A DNA stretch of 64,000 bases from CAZUXY01 sp964624235 (GTDB lineage: Bacteria; Spirochaetota; UBA4802; UBA5368). The stretch spans positions 1-64,000 of the forward strand of contig CAZUXY010000023.1 in the NCBI GenBank assembly GCA_964624235.1. The letters are read 5' to 3'. Shown piece by piece: positions 8,638 to 17,304 of the stretch. The notes below the pieces were generated by a model. It had not been told where the DNA came from and did no database searches. It saw nothing but the letters and a program-made list of their open reading frames with translations. Both the position numbers and the translations under genes were made by a program. Position 1 is the first letter of the stretch. The number at the start of each line of letters is the position of its first letter.

Positions 8638-9567
8638 TCATTCAAACCCTTCATTCGCATTCAATCGGTAACCGTTAATAAAGGAAAGGCCTTCCATGGA
8701 TCGCTTTCTCTCGGGCTGGAGCCCGAGTATCTCGAGCAATCCGCCGCCGGTGCCGACGAGCAGACGCTTCTTCTGGAACACCATGAGTCGTCCCGGCTCA
8801 ACCTCCGGGTTTGCTTCGGTGAAGCAGCGGGTTTTCCAGATCTTGAGCGTCATGGAACGAAATTCCGTCCAGGCGCCGGGCCGCGGGTTTAGTCCACGCA
8901 CCAGGTTGTGTATATCGCGTGCGCTGTTTTCCCATTTGATCCGGGGAAGTTCCTTGTCGATCTTGCCGCAGTAGGTGGCTTCATACTCGTTTTGCATACG
9001 CGGCGCCGCCTTTCCCGACTGTAAAAGCCTGACCGCTTCCGCAAGCATTTCGGCCCCCAGGGGAAGCACGGTGTCATAGAGCTCTCCCGCGGTAGTGTCC
9101 GCGGACAGGGGTATGGTTTTCTGGAGCAGAATGTCCCCCGCGTCCAGCCTTTCATTTATCATCTGGACGGTGATGCCGGTTTCTTCCTCGCCATTGATCA
9201 GGGCCCACTGTATCGGCGCGGCGCCTCGGTATTTGGGAAGCAGGGAGGGGTGAAGGTTTATAGTTCCCAGCCGCGGCAGGGTGTATACCTCTGCGGGGAT
9301 GTAGCGACCGTAGGCGACCACCACGTAGAGATCGGCGTCGGCGTTCCTTAGATCGCTGATGAACGCTTGATCTGTAAGTTTCACGGGATGAAACACCGGG
9401 ATGCTGTGCTCCAGCGCGATTGTTTTCGCCGGGCAGCACTGCATGTTTAGGTTTCTGCCGGCCGGTTTATCGTCACCGGCCACCAGAAAAACGATTTCGA
9501 ACTCCTCTTTAAGCCTGTTGAAACAGTACCCGGCAATATCGGGAGTGCCGAAAAACCCTATTTTCAT
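8638..9567 (-). CDS. fmt: Methionyl-tRNA formyltransferase
   Basis: Fmt formylates initiator Met-tRNA using 10-formyl-tetrahydrofolate. The protein has 309 residues, typical. MKIGFFGTPDIAGYC is the N-terminal Rossmann strand. The signature TINLHPSLLPKYRGAAPIQW carries catalytic Asn104 and His106, and Asp142 lies in ERLDAGDILL. The C-terminal OB-like domain is present (LNPRPGAW onwards). Its ATG overlaps the def stop (ATGA), indicating translational coupling, and both genes act on the formyl-methionine cycle. Confidence 0.95.
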   Translation of the reverse strand: MKIGFFGTPDIAGYCFNRLKEEFEIVFLVAGDDKPAGRNLNMQCCPAKTIALEHSIPVFHPVKLTDQAFISDLRNADADLYVVVAYGRYIPAEVYTLPRLGTINLHPSLLPKYRGAAPIQWALINGEEETGITVQMINERLDAGDILLQKTIPLSADTTAGELYDTVLPLGAEMLAEAVRLLQSGKAAPRMQNEYEATYCGKIDKELPRIKWENSARDIHNLVRGLNPRPGAWTEFRSMTLKIWKTRCFTEANPEVEPGRLMVFQKKRLLVGTGGGLLEILGLQPERKRSMEGLSFINGYRLNANEGFE

Positions 9568-10073
9568 GTATTCCTGTTCATTTTCTTTATGTTCTTGAGT
9601 TCAGGGTTCAACTCTTTCCGCGCATGGTCTTCCAGATAATCGACGATTACCTTTCCGTCCAGGTGGTCGATCTCATGCTGCAGCACCCGCGCAAGGAGGC
9701 CGTCGGCGTCTATGGTTACTTCTTTTCCTTCAGGAGTCACCCCCTTGACCGTAACCTCTTTCGGGCGCATTATATCCGTCGTGATTCCGGGCAGCGAGAG
9801 GCACCCTTCCTCGTAATTCTCCTTTTCGTCAGAGGAAGCGGTCACCTCCGGGTTTATCAGGGCCAGTGAAGGTCCCTTGTAATGTTCTATGTCCAGTATG
9901 ATGAGGCGCCGGGGTTGCTCTACCTGCGGCGCCGCCAGACCGACGCCGTTTGAACGATACATGATGTTGTACATGGACTCGATCAGATCGATCACGTCCT
10001 GGTCGATATTCGTCACCTTCTGCGCTATTGAGTGCAGGGTCTTGTTCCCGTAATACACAAGCTTGTATGTCAT
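9564..10073 (-). CDS. def: Peptide deformylase
   Basis: Def removes the formyl group from nascent proteins with a metal (Fe2+/Zn2+) held by one Cys and two His. All three family motifs are intact: GVGLAAPQV at 43-51, EGCLSLPG with ligand Cys91, and QHEIDHLDG with His133, catalytic Glu134 and His137. The protein has 169 residues, the normal type 1 length. It is the first gene of the def-fmt-HNH operon, divergent from ilvB across about 420 bases. Confidence 0.96.
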   Translation of the reverse strand: MTYKLVYYGNKTLHSIAQKVTNIDQDVIDLIESMYNIMYRSNGVGLAAPQVEQPRRLIILDIEHYKGPSLALINPEVTASSDEKENYEEGCLSLPGITTDIMRPKEVTVKGVTPEGKEVTIDADGLLARVLQHEIDHLDGKVIVDYLEDHARKELNPELKNIKKMNRNT

Positions 10074-10496
10074 TACCGACTTCCTGTGATTTCAATGTTG
10101 GTTCTTCGCCGCCGTTCAACACGAACATGCTGTAAAAATATTAATTACTATAAAATAAACCATTAATCCCGTATAATCAAGTATTCAGCATTCTTTTAAC
10201 GGTAATCAGGGTCAAGGAATTTTATGCAAACGTGTTAAAAATATGGAAAGCGAGGACAGGTAAGCGTATTATAATATAATGGTATTTAACACCAGGGGCC
10301 GGTTACGGAAGGGCGGATGTGAAAAAAATTGATTGACAAAACCTCGAATGTGAAAGTTCCTTTTTCTTTCAACAAATCGGCGTTTTTTGATATGTAAAAT
10401 GGGGTAGTAGTCCTGTCGTCCATAGTTAACGTCCATTGCAGTTAGTAGCGGCGCCCCTCGCTGATGGCGAGTATATTCAGGTACAGGAGTTATGCG
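10074..10496. other. Divergent intergenic region between def and ilvB
   Basis: About 420 bases, A+T-rich in the middle, without a credible gene. It contains two overlapping TATAAT boxes at 10270-10280 pointing towards ilvB and a TTGACA at 10333-10338 without a good -10 box. A short hairpin, CTCGC/GCGAG, lies at about 10458-10472 just upstream of the ilvB ribosome-binding site. I looked for an ilv-type leader peptide rich in Ile, Val or Leu codons, or a T-box, and found neither. Confidence 0.55.
10253..10280 (+). promoter_or_regulatory. Possible ilvB promoter
   Basis: AGGACA (10253-10258), a four-of-six match to the -35 box, is followed after 16 bases by a perfect TATAAT (10275-10280); another TATAAT overlaps at 10270-10275. 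It would give a leader of about 210 bases before ilvB. This is a pattern match only, and the -35 match is weak. Confidence 0.35.
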
Positions 10497-12176
10497 TTGA
10501 AAATTTCAGGCGCTGAAATTATTGTAGAGTCCCTTAAAAAAGAAAAGGTCGAGTACATGTTCGGGTACCCGGGCGGCGTGGTAATCCCGATTTTTCATCA
10601 TCTTTTCAATGCGCCTTTCAAATTCATACTGTCACGTCATGAACAGGGCGCCGTGCACGCCGCCGACGGGTATGCCAGGGCTTCGGGGAAGGTGGGGGTA
10701 GTAATCGCCACCTCCGGTCCCGGCGCCACCAACCTGGTGACCGGCATCGCCACGGCTAATATGGACTCGGTCCCCCTGGTGGTGTTCACCGGCCAGGTCT
10801 CCACCGATATGATCGGCAACGACGCGTTCCAGGAAGCGGACGTTACCGGTATAACGCGGCCTATTTCCAAGCATAACTATCTGGTGCAGGACATAAACGA
10901 CCTTCCCAGAGTCATTAAGGAAGCCTTTTATATCGCTACCACCGGCAGGCCCGGCCCCGTGGTGATAGACGTCCCGGTGAATATCTCAAAGGCGGAAAGC
11001 AAATTCGTTTACCCGGACACGGTCTCGCTGAGAAGCTACAAACCGGTGTACAAAGGCCACCCCGTCCAGATACAGAAAGCATGCAAACTCATCGCCGAGT
11101 CCAGAAAGCCGGTCATCTATGCCGGCGGCGGGATTATAATATCGGGCGCCTCGGAGGAACTCAGGGTGTTCGTCAGAAAGACGGGCATCCCCATCACCAC
11201 CACGCTGCTGGGACTGGGGGCCTATCCCGAAACCGACGGCATGAGCCTGAAGATGCTGGGCATGCACGGCACCTATTATGCCAACCGGGCCGTTCATGAA
11301 TCCGACCTGCTGATCGCCATAGGCGCCCGTTTCGACGACCGGGTAACCGGCAAGATCACCGAATTCATACCCGAAGCACGGGTTATCCACATCGATATCG
11401 ATCCTTCATCGGTTTCCAAAAACGTCAAGGTGGACGTTCCCATTGTGGGCGATTGTAAATACGTGCTGAATGAAATGAACAAGATAGTAAGCGCCCCGAA
11501 AATCGATGACTGGGTCTCGGAAGTGATGAAGATGAAGCAAGAGAACCCCCTGACCTATCGGAACGATGTCGAGACCATAAAACCCCAGTATGTGGTGGAA
11601 AGGATTTACAGCCTGACGAAGGGTAAAGCCGTCATATGCACCGAGGTGGGCCAGAACCAGATGTGGGCGGCGCAGTTTTACGATTATACCGAACCGCGCA
11701 CCTTCATCTCATCGGGCGGACTCGGGACCATGGGGTATGGATTGCCCGCCGCTATCGGCGCGCAGCTTGCCAGGCCGGACCGAAGGGTCTTCGACATCGC
11801 GGGTGACGGTTCCATCCAGATGAACATACAGGAGCTCATAGTGGCCGTTCAGCACCGGCTTCCCATTATCATCGCCATTCTCAACAACGGGTTCCTGGGT
11901 ATGGTACGGCAGTGGCAGCAGCTTTTTTACGAAAAGAGATATTCCCATACCTGCATTCAGTTCGCGCCTGATTTCGTGAAACTCGCGGAAGCATACGGCG
12001 CCGAAGGTATCAGGATTGAAAACAAGAAAGATGTGGACGCCGCCATTACCAGGGCACTGGGCATTACCGACAGACCTATCGTTATGGATTTCAAGGTCGA
12101 TCGTGAGGAAAACGTATATCCCATGGTACCGGCCGGAAAATCCGTAAAAGAAATGATAACGAGGGAGCTGGCATGA
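10497..12176 (+). CDS. ilvB: Acetolactate synthase, large (catalytic) subunit
   Basis: This ThDP/FAD-dependent enzyme condenses pyruvate with pyruvate or 2-oxobutyrate, the first common step of branched-chain amino-acid synthesis. Motifs: FGYPGG, RHEQGAVHAADGYARASG with the ThDP-activating Glu, ATSGPGATNLVTGIATA, IGARFDDRVTG, and the ThDP/Mg motif from GDGSIQMN to NNGFLGMVRQWQ. I place the start at TTG 10497, because AGGAG at 10485-10489 stands seven bases before it and the protein then begins MKISGAEIIVESL as in homologues. The upstream in-frame ATG at 10464 has no ribosome-binding site. That gives 559 residues. It is translationally coupled to ilvN. Confidence 0.95.
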   Translation: MKISGAEIIVESLKKEKVEYMFGYPGGVVIPIFHHLFNAPFKFILSRHEQGAVHAADGYARASGKVGVVIATSGPGATNLVTGIATANMDSVPLVVFTGQVSTDMIGNDAFQEADVTGITRPISKHNYLVQDINDLPRVIKEAFYIATTGRPGPVVIDVPVNISKAESKFVYPDTVSLRSYKPVYKGHPVQIQKACKLIAESRKPVIYAGGGIIISGASEELRVFVRKTGIPITTTLLGLGAYPETDGMSLKMLGMHGTYYANRAVHESDLLIAIGARFDDRVTGKITEFIPEARVIHIDIDPSSVSKNVKVDVPIVGDCKYVLNEMNKIVSAPKIDDWVSEVMKMKQENPLTYRNDVETIKPQYVVERIYSLTKGKAVICTEVGQNQMWAAQFYDYTEPRTFISSGGLGTMGYGLPAAIGAQLARPDRRVFDIAGDGSIQMNIQELIVAVQHRLPIIIAILNNGFLGMVRQWQQLFYEKRYSHTCIQFAPDFVKLAEAYGAEGIRIENKKDVDAAITRALGITDRPIVMDFKVDREENVYPMVPAGKSVKEMITRELA

Positions 12177-12646
12177 GACACGTCATTTCGGTTAAGGTTG
12201 AGAACAAACCGGGGGTACTGGCCAGGGTGGCCGGCCTTTTTTCAGCGAGGGGTTATAACATCGATTCGCTGGCGGTAAGTCAGACGGAACACGAAGATAT
12301 ATCAATAATGACACTGGTGGTCAAAGGGGACGACCGTATCATAGAGCAGGTCAAGAAGCAGCTCAACAAGCTCATCGATGTGATCAAGGTGCTGGACCAC
12401 TCGGAATACCCTTCCGTGCAGCGGGAACTCGTACTGGTGAAGGTGGCGTCGCAGCCGGCGAAACGTTCAGAAATCTTCCAGGTGGCGGAGATTTTCAAAG
12501 CGGAGATAGTGGACATATCGCTTAAAACCGTTACACTTGAGCTGACCGGCGATCCCGAACGGATCGACAACTTCATCGAACTTATGAGACCCTATTCGAT
12601 CAAGGAGCTGATCAGAACCGGCAGGATTTCCATGATGAAGGAATGA
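12173..12646 (+). CDS. ilvN: Acetolactate synthase, small (regulatory) subunit
   Basis: The regulatory subunit confers valine feedback control on IlvB and stimulates its activity. It has 157 residues: an N-terminal ACT domain (HVISVKVENKPGVLARVAGLF, then RGYNIDSLAVSQTE) and the C-terminal ALS_ss domain (RELVLVKV to the SIKELIRTGRISM end). The ATG overlaps the ilvB TGA by four bases, which fits stoichiometric synthesis of the two subunits. The symbol ilvH would be equally valid. Confidence 0.95.
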   Translation: MRHVISVKVENKPGVLARVAGLFSARGYNIDSLAVSQTEHEDISIMTLVVKGDDRIIEQVKKQLNKLIDVIKVLDHSEYPSVQRELVLVKVASQPAKRSEIFQVAEIFKAEIVDISLKTVTLELTGDPERIDNFIELMRPYSIKELIRTGRISMMKE

Positions 12647-12814
12647 ACCAGGGATATGCCGGCGCGTGTGCAGCGTGTAAACAGCTGATATGAATATTAA
12701 CGACCTCCTCCCGGCCCGGCCTGTTGTGCGGTGATAAAGGGCATACCGCGGAACGCCGTAACGTTGTGGGGGAGAAGCATTTACTATAATCAACTCAAGC
12801 AAAGGAGCAGTAAT

Positions 12815-13810
12815 ATGGCAAAGATGTATTATGACAGCGACGCAAACCTGAAAGTGCTGAGCGATAAGACCATTGCGGTTATCGGCTACGGGAGCCAGGG
12901 GCATTCGCAGGCCCAGAATCTGCGTGACAGCGGTCTCAAGGTGATTGTGGCGGAACTTGCGGGAACGGAGAATTTCAAGCTGGCCGAATCCCACGGGTTC
13001 AAACCGGTCACCGCGAAAGAGGCCGCGGAGAAGGCCGATATCGTACAGATCCTTGCACAGGACCACGTTCAGGCCAGGCTTTATGAGAACGACGTCAGGC
13101 CTTCGATGAAAAAGGGCAAGACGCTGGTCTTTTCACACGGGTTTAACATACATTACGGGCAGATAGCACCCCCCTCCGACGTGGACGTGATAATGATCGC
13201 GCCCAAAGGCCCCGGCCACCTGGTGCGCAGCGAGTACGAAAAGGGCGCCGGTGTGCCGTGTCTGGTGGCGATCCACAACGACGCTTCAGGTAAGGCCATG
13301 CAGACGGCGCTGGCCTACGCCAGGGGGATCGGCGCCACCAGGGCCGGTGTCATCGAGACTACATTTAAAGAAGAAACCGAGACCGACCTGTTCGGCGAAC
13401 AGTGCGTGCTCTGCGGCGGGGTATCGGAACTGGTCAAGGCCGGGTTCGACACCCTTGTAGAGGCGGGCTATCAGCCTGAAATCGCCTATTTCGAGTGCAT
13501 GCATGAGCTCAAGCTTATCGTCGACCTCTTTTATCAGGGGGGGCTCAGTTATATGAGGTATTCCGTTTCAGATACCGCCGAGTACGGCGATTATATGACG
13601 GGAAAACGCATCATCACCGATGAGACGCGTGCCGTCATGAAAAAAGTACTGACCGCCGTACAGGACGGTTCATTTGCCCGCAACTGGATACTGGAAAACA
13701 TAGCGGGGCGTCCCAATTTCAACGCGCTCAAGAAGATGGAAAGCGAACATACTATCGAGAAAATCGGCTGGGAGCTCAGAAAGATGATGAAATGGATCGA
13801 TGCAAAATAA
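12815..13810 (+). CDS. ilvC: Ketol-acid reductoisomerase (NADP+), class I
   Basis: IlvC converts acetolactate or acetohydroxybutyrate to the dihydroxy acids, the step after IlvBN. It has 331 residues, the short class I form. The N-terminal Rossmann domain carries IGYGSQGHSQAQNLRDSG, and the knotted helical domain carries KEETETDLFGEQCVLCGG with the Mg2+-binding Asp and Glu, and later CMHELKLIVDL. The frame is open further upstream, but ATG 12815 has AAGGAG seven bases before it and matches family N-termini. It is the third gene of ilvBNC; a terminator follows. Confidence 0.96.
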   Translation: MAKMYYDSDANLKVLSDKTIAVIGYGSQGHSQAQNLRDSGLKVIVAELAGTENFKLAESHGFKPVTAKEAAEKADIVQILAQDHVQARLYENDVRPSMKKGKTLVFSHGFNIHYGQIAPPSDVDVIMIAPKGPGHLVRSEYEKGAGVPCLVAIHNDASGKAMQTALAYARGIGATRAGVIETTFKEETETDLFGEQCVLCGGVSELVKAGFDTLVEAGYQPEIAYFECMHELKLIVDLFYQGGLSYMRYSVSDTAEYGDYMTGKRIITDETRAVMKKVLTAVQDGSFARNWILENIAGRPNFNALKKMESEHTIEKIGWELRKMMKWIDAK

Positions 13811-13849
13811 GCTAAATAGTATCCATTTTACTGCGGCAACAGCATGATG

Positions 13850-13885
13850 AATGCGGGGAGACCACTCCCCGCATTTTCATTTTCC
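13850..13885 (+). terminator. Intrinsic terminator of the ilvBNC operon
   Basis: AATGCGGGGAG (13850-13860) is perfectly complementary to CTCCCCGCATT (13865-13875), closing an ACCA loop. It is followed by TTCATTTTCC. An 11-pair stem 40 bases past the ilvC stop makes this a convincing rho-independent terminator. Confidence 0.88.
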
Positions 13886-13995
13886 CCTCATTTATGCAAC
13901 CGCTACCGGTTCATCGGTGTCCTTCCCTGTAACCGGGGAGGGTGTTTCTCCTGCCCCGGTGCCACTCAACATTCACTACCACATGGAGCGTATAC

Positions 13996-15768
13996 ATGAA
14001 ACGGAAGGTATTACTGGTGTACCCTGAAATTCCCACAACGTACTGGAGTTATCGCCATGCGCTGGCCTTTATCGGCAAAAAAGCCCCCATCCCCCCCCTG
14101 GGACTGCTTACCGTTGCGGCCCTTATGCCCCGGGACTTCGAGTGCCGGCTGGCGGACATGAACACGGGCCCCCTGAGTGATGAGGACCTTATTGAAGCGG
14201 ACCTCGTGTTTATTTCGGCTATGATGGTGCAGCAGCAGTCGTTCGAGGAGGTGGTTGCACGTTGCAGAACCATGGGGAAAATCGTCGTGGCCGGCGGTCC
14301 GTATCCTACATCGTCATGGGAAAAGATCAGGGGTGTGGATCATTTTGTACTGAACGAGGCGGAGATCACGCTGCCGGTTTTTCTAAAAGACTACGGGTCG
14401 GGCCGCGCCCGCCCGGTGTATACCGCCGCTGAGAAGCCCGACATCACCCTGACCCCGGTGCCGCGTTTCGACCTCGCGGATATGCGGTATTACTCCACCG
14501 TCCCGCTGCAGTTTTCCAGGGGGTGCCCCTTCAACTGCGAGTTCTGCGACATCATAGAGATGTTCGGACGCACCCCGCGCTGCAAGACGCCCGAACAGTT
14601 CCTTCGTGAAATGCAGTCGGTTTACGACGGCGGGTTCAGGGGCCCGGTATTCATTGTGGACGATAACTTTATTGGAAACAAGATCAGGGTGAAGGCGTTG
14701 CTGCGGGGGATAATCACATGGCAGAAGTCCCATGGTTACCCCTTTACCCTTTCCACCGAAGCAAGCATAAACCTGGCGCAGGACGACGAGCTTCTGGAAC
14801 TGATGGCGGAAGCAGGCTTCCTGATGGTGTTCGTCGGGATAGAGTCCCCGGTGAAAGAATCCCTTGCCGTCGCGGGCAAGAAACAGAATCTCAAAACGGG
14901 AATGCTTGAGAGCATAGAAAAAATACAGCGCAAAGGGATAGAGGTTACCGGAGGGTTTATTATAGGCTTTGATGCCGATCCCGAAGATATTTTTGACCGG
15001 CAGACGGAATTTATACAGGAAGCGGCGGTCCCCACCGCCATGATCGGCCTCCTGATGGCGTTGCCGGGAACGCAGCTCTACAGGCGGCTTGAAAGTGAGG
15101 GCCGCATCGTGAACGAATGCGGGGGAAACAATACACATGTGTTCGATCTGAATTTCACACCGGTGCTTCCGCGTGAGATGATCCTTGATGGATACAAGAA
15201 GGTACTGTCCAGTGTGTACGATCCGGCAAACTATTTTAAACGTTGCGCGTCCCTCCTTGAACGGTTTCCCCGCTGCCGCGGCGTTTTCCCCGGCGCCGTT
15301 ACACGGCGTGCCTCCCTGGTTGAGCTGCGGGCCCTGATCCGGTCGCTGTTGAGGCAGGGCTTCTCCTCATATGGCGCCCACTACTTTCGTTTTCTTGCGC
15401 GGGTAATCATGAAGAACCCGCGGTTCTTCACCAGGGCCATGGGGATGGCGGTGGAGGGGTACCACTTCTTCCGCATCACCGCAGACATTCTCAAAGCGGC
15501 CAGGTTCAACGACTACCTGGAGGAACGGGTCGACAGTTTTCGCAGGACCGTGGTCGGGTCACCTGCAGGCGGGAGTGTTGTCGTGAGCAGTAAAAAACTA
15601 CGGGCGTACGGCAGAATGTTGAAGCTCAGGGCAAAACGCAGATACCGGCACCTCGGCAGAGGCGCCCGGGAATATGGAAGGGAGGCGATGGAACGCTTCG
15701 AGGGTGTGATGGACGCACTTATGGGCCGTCGCGTTGACGAATGCGATTCGTCATCTGCCCGGGGATAA
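13996..15768 (+). CDS. B12-binding-domain radical SAM protein (DUF4070 type)
   Basis: The first 130 residues form a cobalamin-binding-like Rossmann domain (KVLLVYPEIPTTYWSY, APIPPLGLLTVAALMP) but lack the DxHxxG base-off motif. A radical SAM core follows, with the cluster motif at Cys177, Cys181 and Cys184 (SRGCPFNCEFCDI), then FIVDDNFIGNK, the TEASINLA strand and IGFDADPEDIF. The C-terminal 190 residues are basic and helical, resembling DUF4070. Relatives modify lipids, hopanoids or natural products, but substrate prediction is not possible here. Start chosen at ATG 13996 (GGAG upstream), giving 590 residues. It is monocistronic behind the ilv terminator. Confidence 0.85.
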   Translation: MKRKVLLVYPEIPTTYWSYRHALAFIGKKAPIPPLGLLTVAALMPRDFECRLADMNTGPLSDEDLIEADLVFISAMMVQQQSFEEVVARCRTMGKIVVAGGPYPTSSWEKIRGVDHFVLNEAEITLPVFLKDYGSGRARPVYTAAEKPDITLTPVPRFDLADMRYYSTVPLQFSRGCPFNCEFCDIIEMFGRTPRCKTPEQFLREMQSVYDGGFRGPVFIVDDNFIGNKIRVKALLRGIITWQKSHGYPFTLSTEASINLAQDDELLELMAEAGFLMVFVGIESPVKESLAVAGKKQNLKTGMLESIEKIQRKGIEVTGGFIIGFDADPEDIFDRQTEFIQEAAVPTAMIGLLMALPGTQLYRRLESEGRIVNECGGNNTHVFDLNFTPVLPREMILDGYKKVLSSVYDPANYFKRCASLLERFPRCRGVFPGAVTRRASLVELRALIRSLLRQGFSSYGAHYFRFLARVIMKNPRFFTRAMGMAVEGYHFFRITADILKAARFNDYLEERVDSFRRTVVGSPAGGSVVVSSKKLRAYGRMLKLRAKRRYRHLGRGAREYGREAMERFEGVMDALMGRRVDECDSSSARG

Positions 15769-15848
15769 TCCCGGACAACCGTTTCCCCGGTATAATTGCA
15801 GGGAGACGAGAAAGGCGCATTGTAGTCCCGTCTGACAGTCACAAAATG

Positions 15849-15877
15849 TTGACAGACAGACCCCCCGGGTGTTTAAA
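15849..15877 (+). promoter_or_regulatory. Possible promoter for the small membrane protein / sigma / anti-sigma operon
   Basis: TTGACA (15849-15854) and TTTAAA (15872-15877) are separated by 17 bases. Transcription would start around 15884, just before the ribosome-binding site AAAGGAG in front of ATG 15904. No autoregulatory ECF-type element was identified. Confidence 0.4.
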
Positions 15878-15903
15878 AAACAAAAAAGTCAAAGGAGCAG
15901 ACA

Positions 15904-16248
15904 ATGAATCCCGTACCTTCACCCGCCGTAAATATCATCGTGTCGGTCATTCCCATCGTGGGTATCGTAATGGGCAGCACGGTGGTTTTTTTCTACCTTC
16001 TGTTCTCCCACAGGCAGAAAGTGCTGATGATACAGAAAGGAGCGGTACAGAAAAAGATTTTTGATCTGGATTCCTTCAGCCTGCTGGCGGGCCTTCTGCT
16101 GCTGGGTGCCGGGGTGAGTCTGACCCTGTTCTTTCTTTTAAAAGAGGGTTTCAGCTACAGTGTGCTCGGCGGCCTGATTCCTTTTTCAATCGGCGTAAGC
16201 CTGGTTGTCTTTTTCGCCGTCCGCAGAAAAATGCGTGTCGATGGATAG
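15904..16248 (+). CDS. Small membrane protein, DUF6249-like
   Basis: It has 114 residues with three predicted membrane helices: an N-terminal segment (about 10-32), one around 55-80, and one at about 88-106, with a basic cytoplasmic-type loop (SHRQKVLMIQKGAVQKKIF) between the first two. This pattern matches the DUF6249 family, often encoded just before ECF sigma factor genes. It overlaps the sigma gene start by eight bases. No function can be assigned beyond a probable link with the sigma/anti-sigma pair. Confidence 0.7.
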   Translation: MNPVPSPAVNIIVSVIPIVGIVMGSTVVFFYLLFSHRQKVLMIQKGAVQKKIFDLDSFSLLAGLLLLGAGVSLTLFFLLKEGFSYSVLGGLIPFSIGVSLVVFFAVRRKMRVDG

Positions 16249-16810
16249 TGAATACGGGCACTACACCGATGAACGGATCGTCAGAGAGGTGCTGGAGGGG
16301 AATACCGGACTCTTCAGGTTGATTGTGGAACGCTACCAGCGCAGGATCTATGCGATCGGTATGAGATTTTTTAACAACGGGGATGATTCCTCGGATTTCA
16401 CCCAGGAGGTCTTTCTGCGGTGTTACGACCGGTTGCAAAGCTTCCGCGGTGAAGCCCGGTTCTATTCCTGGATTGTCAGGATCGCCTATAACCTGGGAAT
16501 CAACTCGGTGCAGCGGAAACACCCGGAGGAAAGCATGATGGAGGAGTACATCCGCTCCGAGGCCCCCGGACCGGAGAAAACCCATATCCGGAGCGAAGTC
16601 GCCTCCGCTCTGCGGGAGGCCCTGGCGCGGCTGCCCGAGAAGTACCGTATTTGCCTTGACCTCTTTTTCTTTATGGGATTATCCTACGGTGAGATCAGCG
16701 AGGTCACCGGGTACCCCGTCAATACCATCAAGTCCCATGTGTTCCGGGCCAAGAAGATCCTGCGAGGCTCGCTCAATGGTACTGCAGCGGAGGAATGCGA
16801 TGAAATGTGA
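16241..16810 (+). CDS. ECF-type RNA polymerase sigma factor
   Basis: It has 189 residues with the sigma2 region (LFRLIVERYQRRIYAIGMRFFNN, DFTQEVFLRCYDRLQSFRGE with the -10-recognising helix, and FYSWIVRIAYNLGIN) and sigma4 (LARLPEKYRICLDLFFFMGLSYGEISEVTGYPVNTIKSHVFRAKKIL, a helix-turn-helix for the -35 box). ATG 16241 is preferred to the more upstream in-frame start because the latter adds an unrelated tail read out of frame from the preceding gene. Its 3' end overlaps the anti-sigma gene by 11 bases, so its activity is probably controlled by that partner. Confidence 0.92.
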   Translation: MDSEYGHYTDERIVREVLEGNTGLFRLIVERYQRRIYAIGMRFFNNGDDSSDFTQEVFLRCYDRLQSFRGEARFYSWIVRIAYNLGINSVQRKHPEESMMEEYIRSEAPGPEKTHIRSEVASALREALARLPEKYRICLDLFFFMGLSYGEISEVTGYPVNTIKSHVFRAKKILRGSLNGTAAEECDEM

Positions 16811-17261
16811 CAGGTTTATGAATCTCTTTCTTGCCCTGGACAACGGCGAGGCCATGGGATTGCTGATGCGGCGGCACCTGCGCACATGCCGGCGGTGCCG
16901 GCGGGAGGTCGAAGCGCTTTCGGCGGCAATGGACTCGCTTCTCGATTTCCCGCAGAGATTTCCCGTACCGGACGGGGCCGACCGTATCATGGCGCGTATC
17001 GGCGGTGTGGAATACACGTATAACCGCCGGGTGCCCCTCTATAACTGGATAGGCGTGGGTTTTTTGATACTGTTGAGTATGTTCCTTTTACCCTTCAGCG
17101 ATTCACTCGTGTGGCTCAGGGGATTTTTCGGCGGGTATATCGATATCCCTTACGGTATCGTCATGGGACTGGTGTTGTCGGTCTATGTGACTGTTTTCGC
17201 GGCAACCAATATGGACCAACTGAAAGCTCGGCTTCGAATCCGCGCTCTAGAAAAAAGCTGA
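16800..17261 (+). CDS. Membrane-bound zinc-finger anti-sigma factor (putative)
   Basis: It has 153 residues. The N-terminal part carries a ZAS-like zinc motif, HLRTCRRCRREV (H-x3-C-x2-C), the hallmark of anti-sigma factors that hold ECF sigmas. Two hydrophobic segments follow (about 82-104 and 119-140), anchoring it in the inner membrane. ATG 16800 lies inside the sigma gene with GGAGGAATGCG upstream. The longer in-frame extension is the sigma gene read in another frame. Gene order and overlap support regulation of the adjacent sigma. Confidence 0.85.
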   Translation: MKCDRFMNLFLALDNGEAMGLLMRRHLRTCRRCRREVEALSAAMDSLLDFPQRFPVPDGADRIMARIGGVEYTYNRRVPLYNWIGVGFLILLSMFLLPFSDSLVWLRGFFGGYIDIPYGIVMGLVLSVYVTVFAATNMDQLKARLRIRALEKS

Positions 17262-17304
17262 AAGCGCGGTTATACCGGGCGCGGATATAGATCCGCCCCT
17301 TGTG

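Noticed and set aside
10333..10338. TTGACA upstream of ilvB as a main promoter
   Set aside because: No acceptable -10 box at 15-19 bases downstream.
10464..10496. ATG 10464 as ilvB start
   Set aside because: No ribosome-binding site; TTG 10497 has AGGAG at ideal spacing and matches family N-termini.
17262..17304. Hairpin around GGGCGCGGAT/ATCCGCCC between the anti-sigma gene and polA as a terminator
   Set aside because: The stem has an internal mismatch and lacks a T run in either direction.
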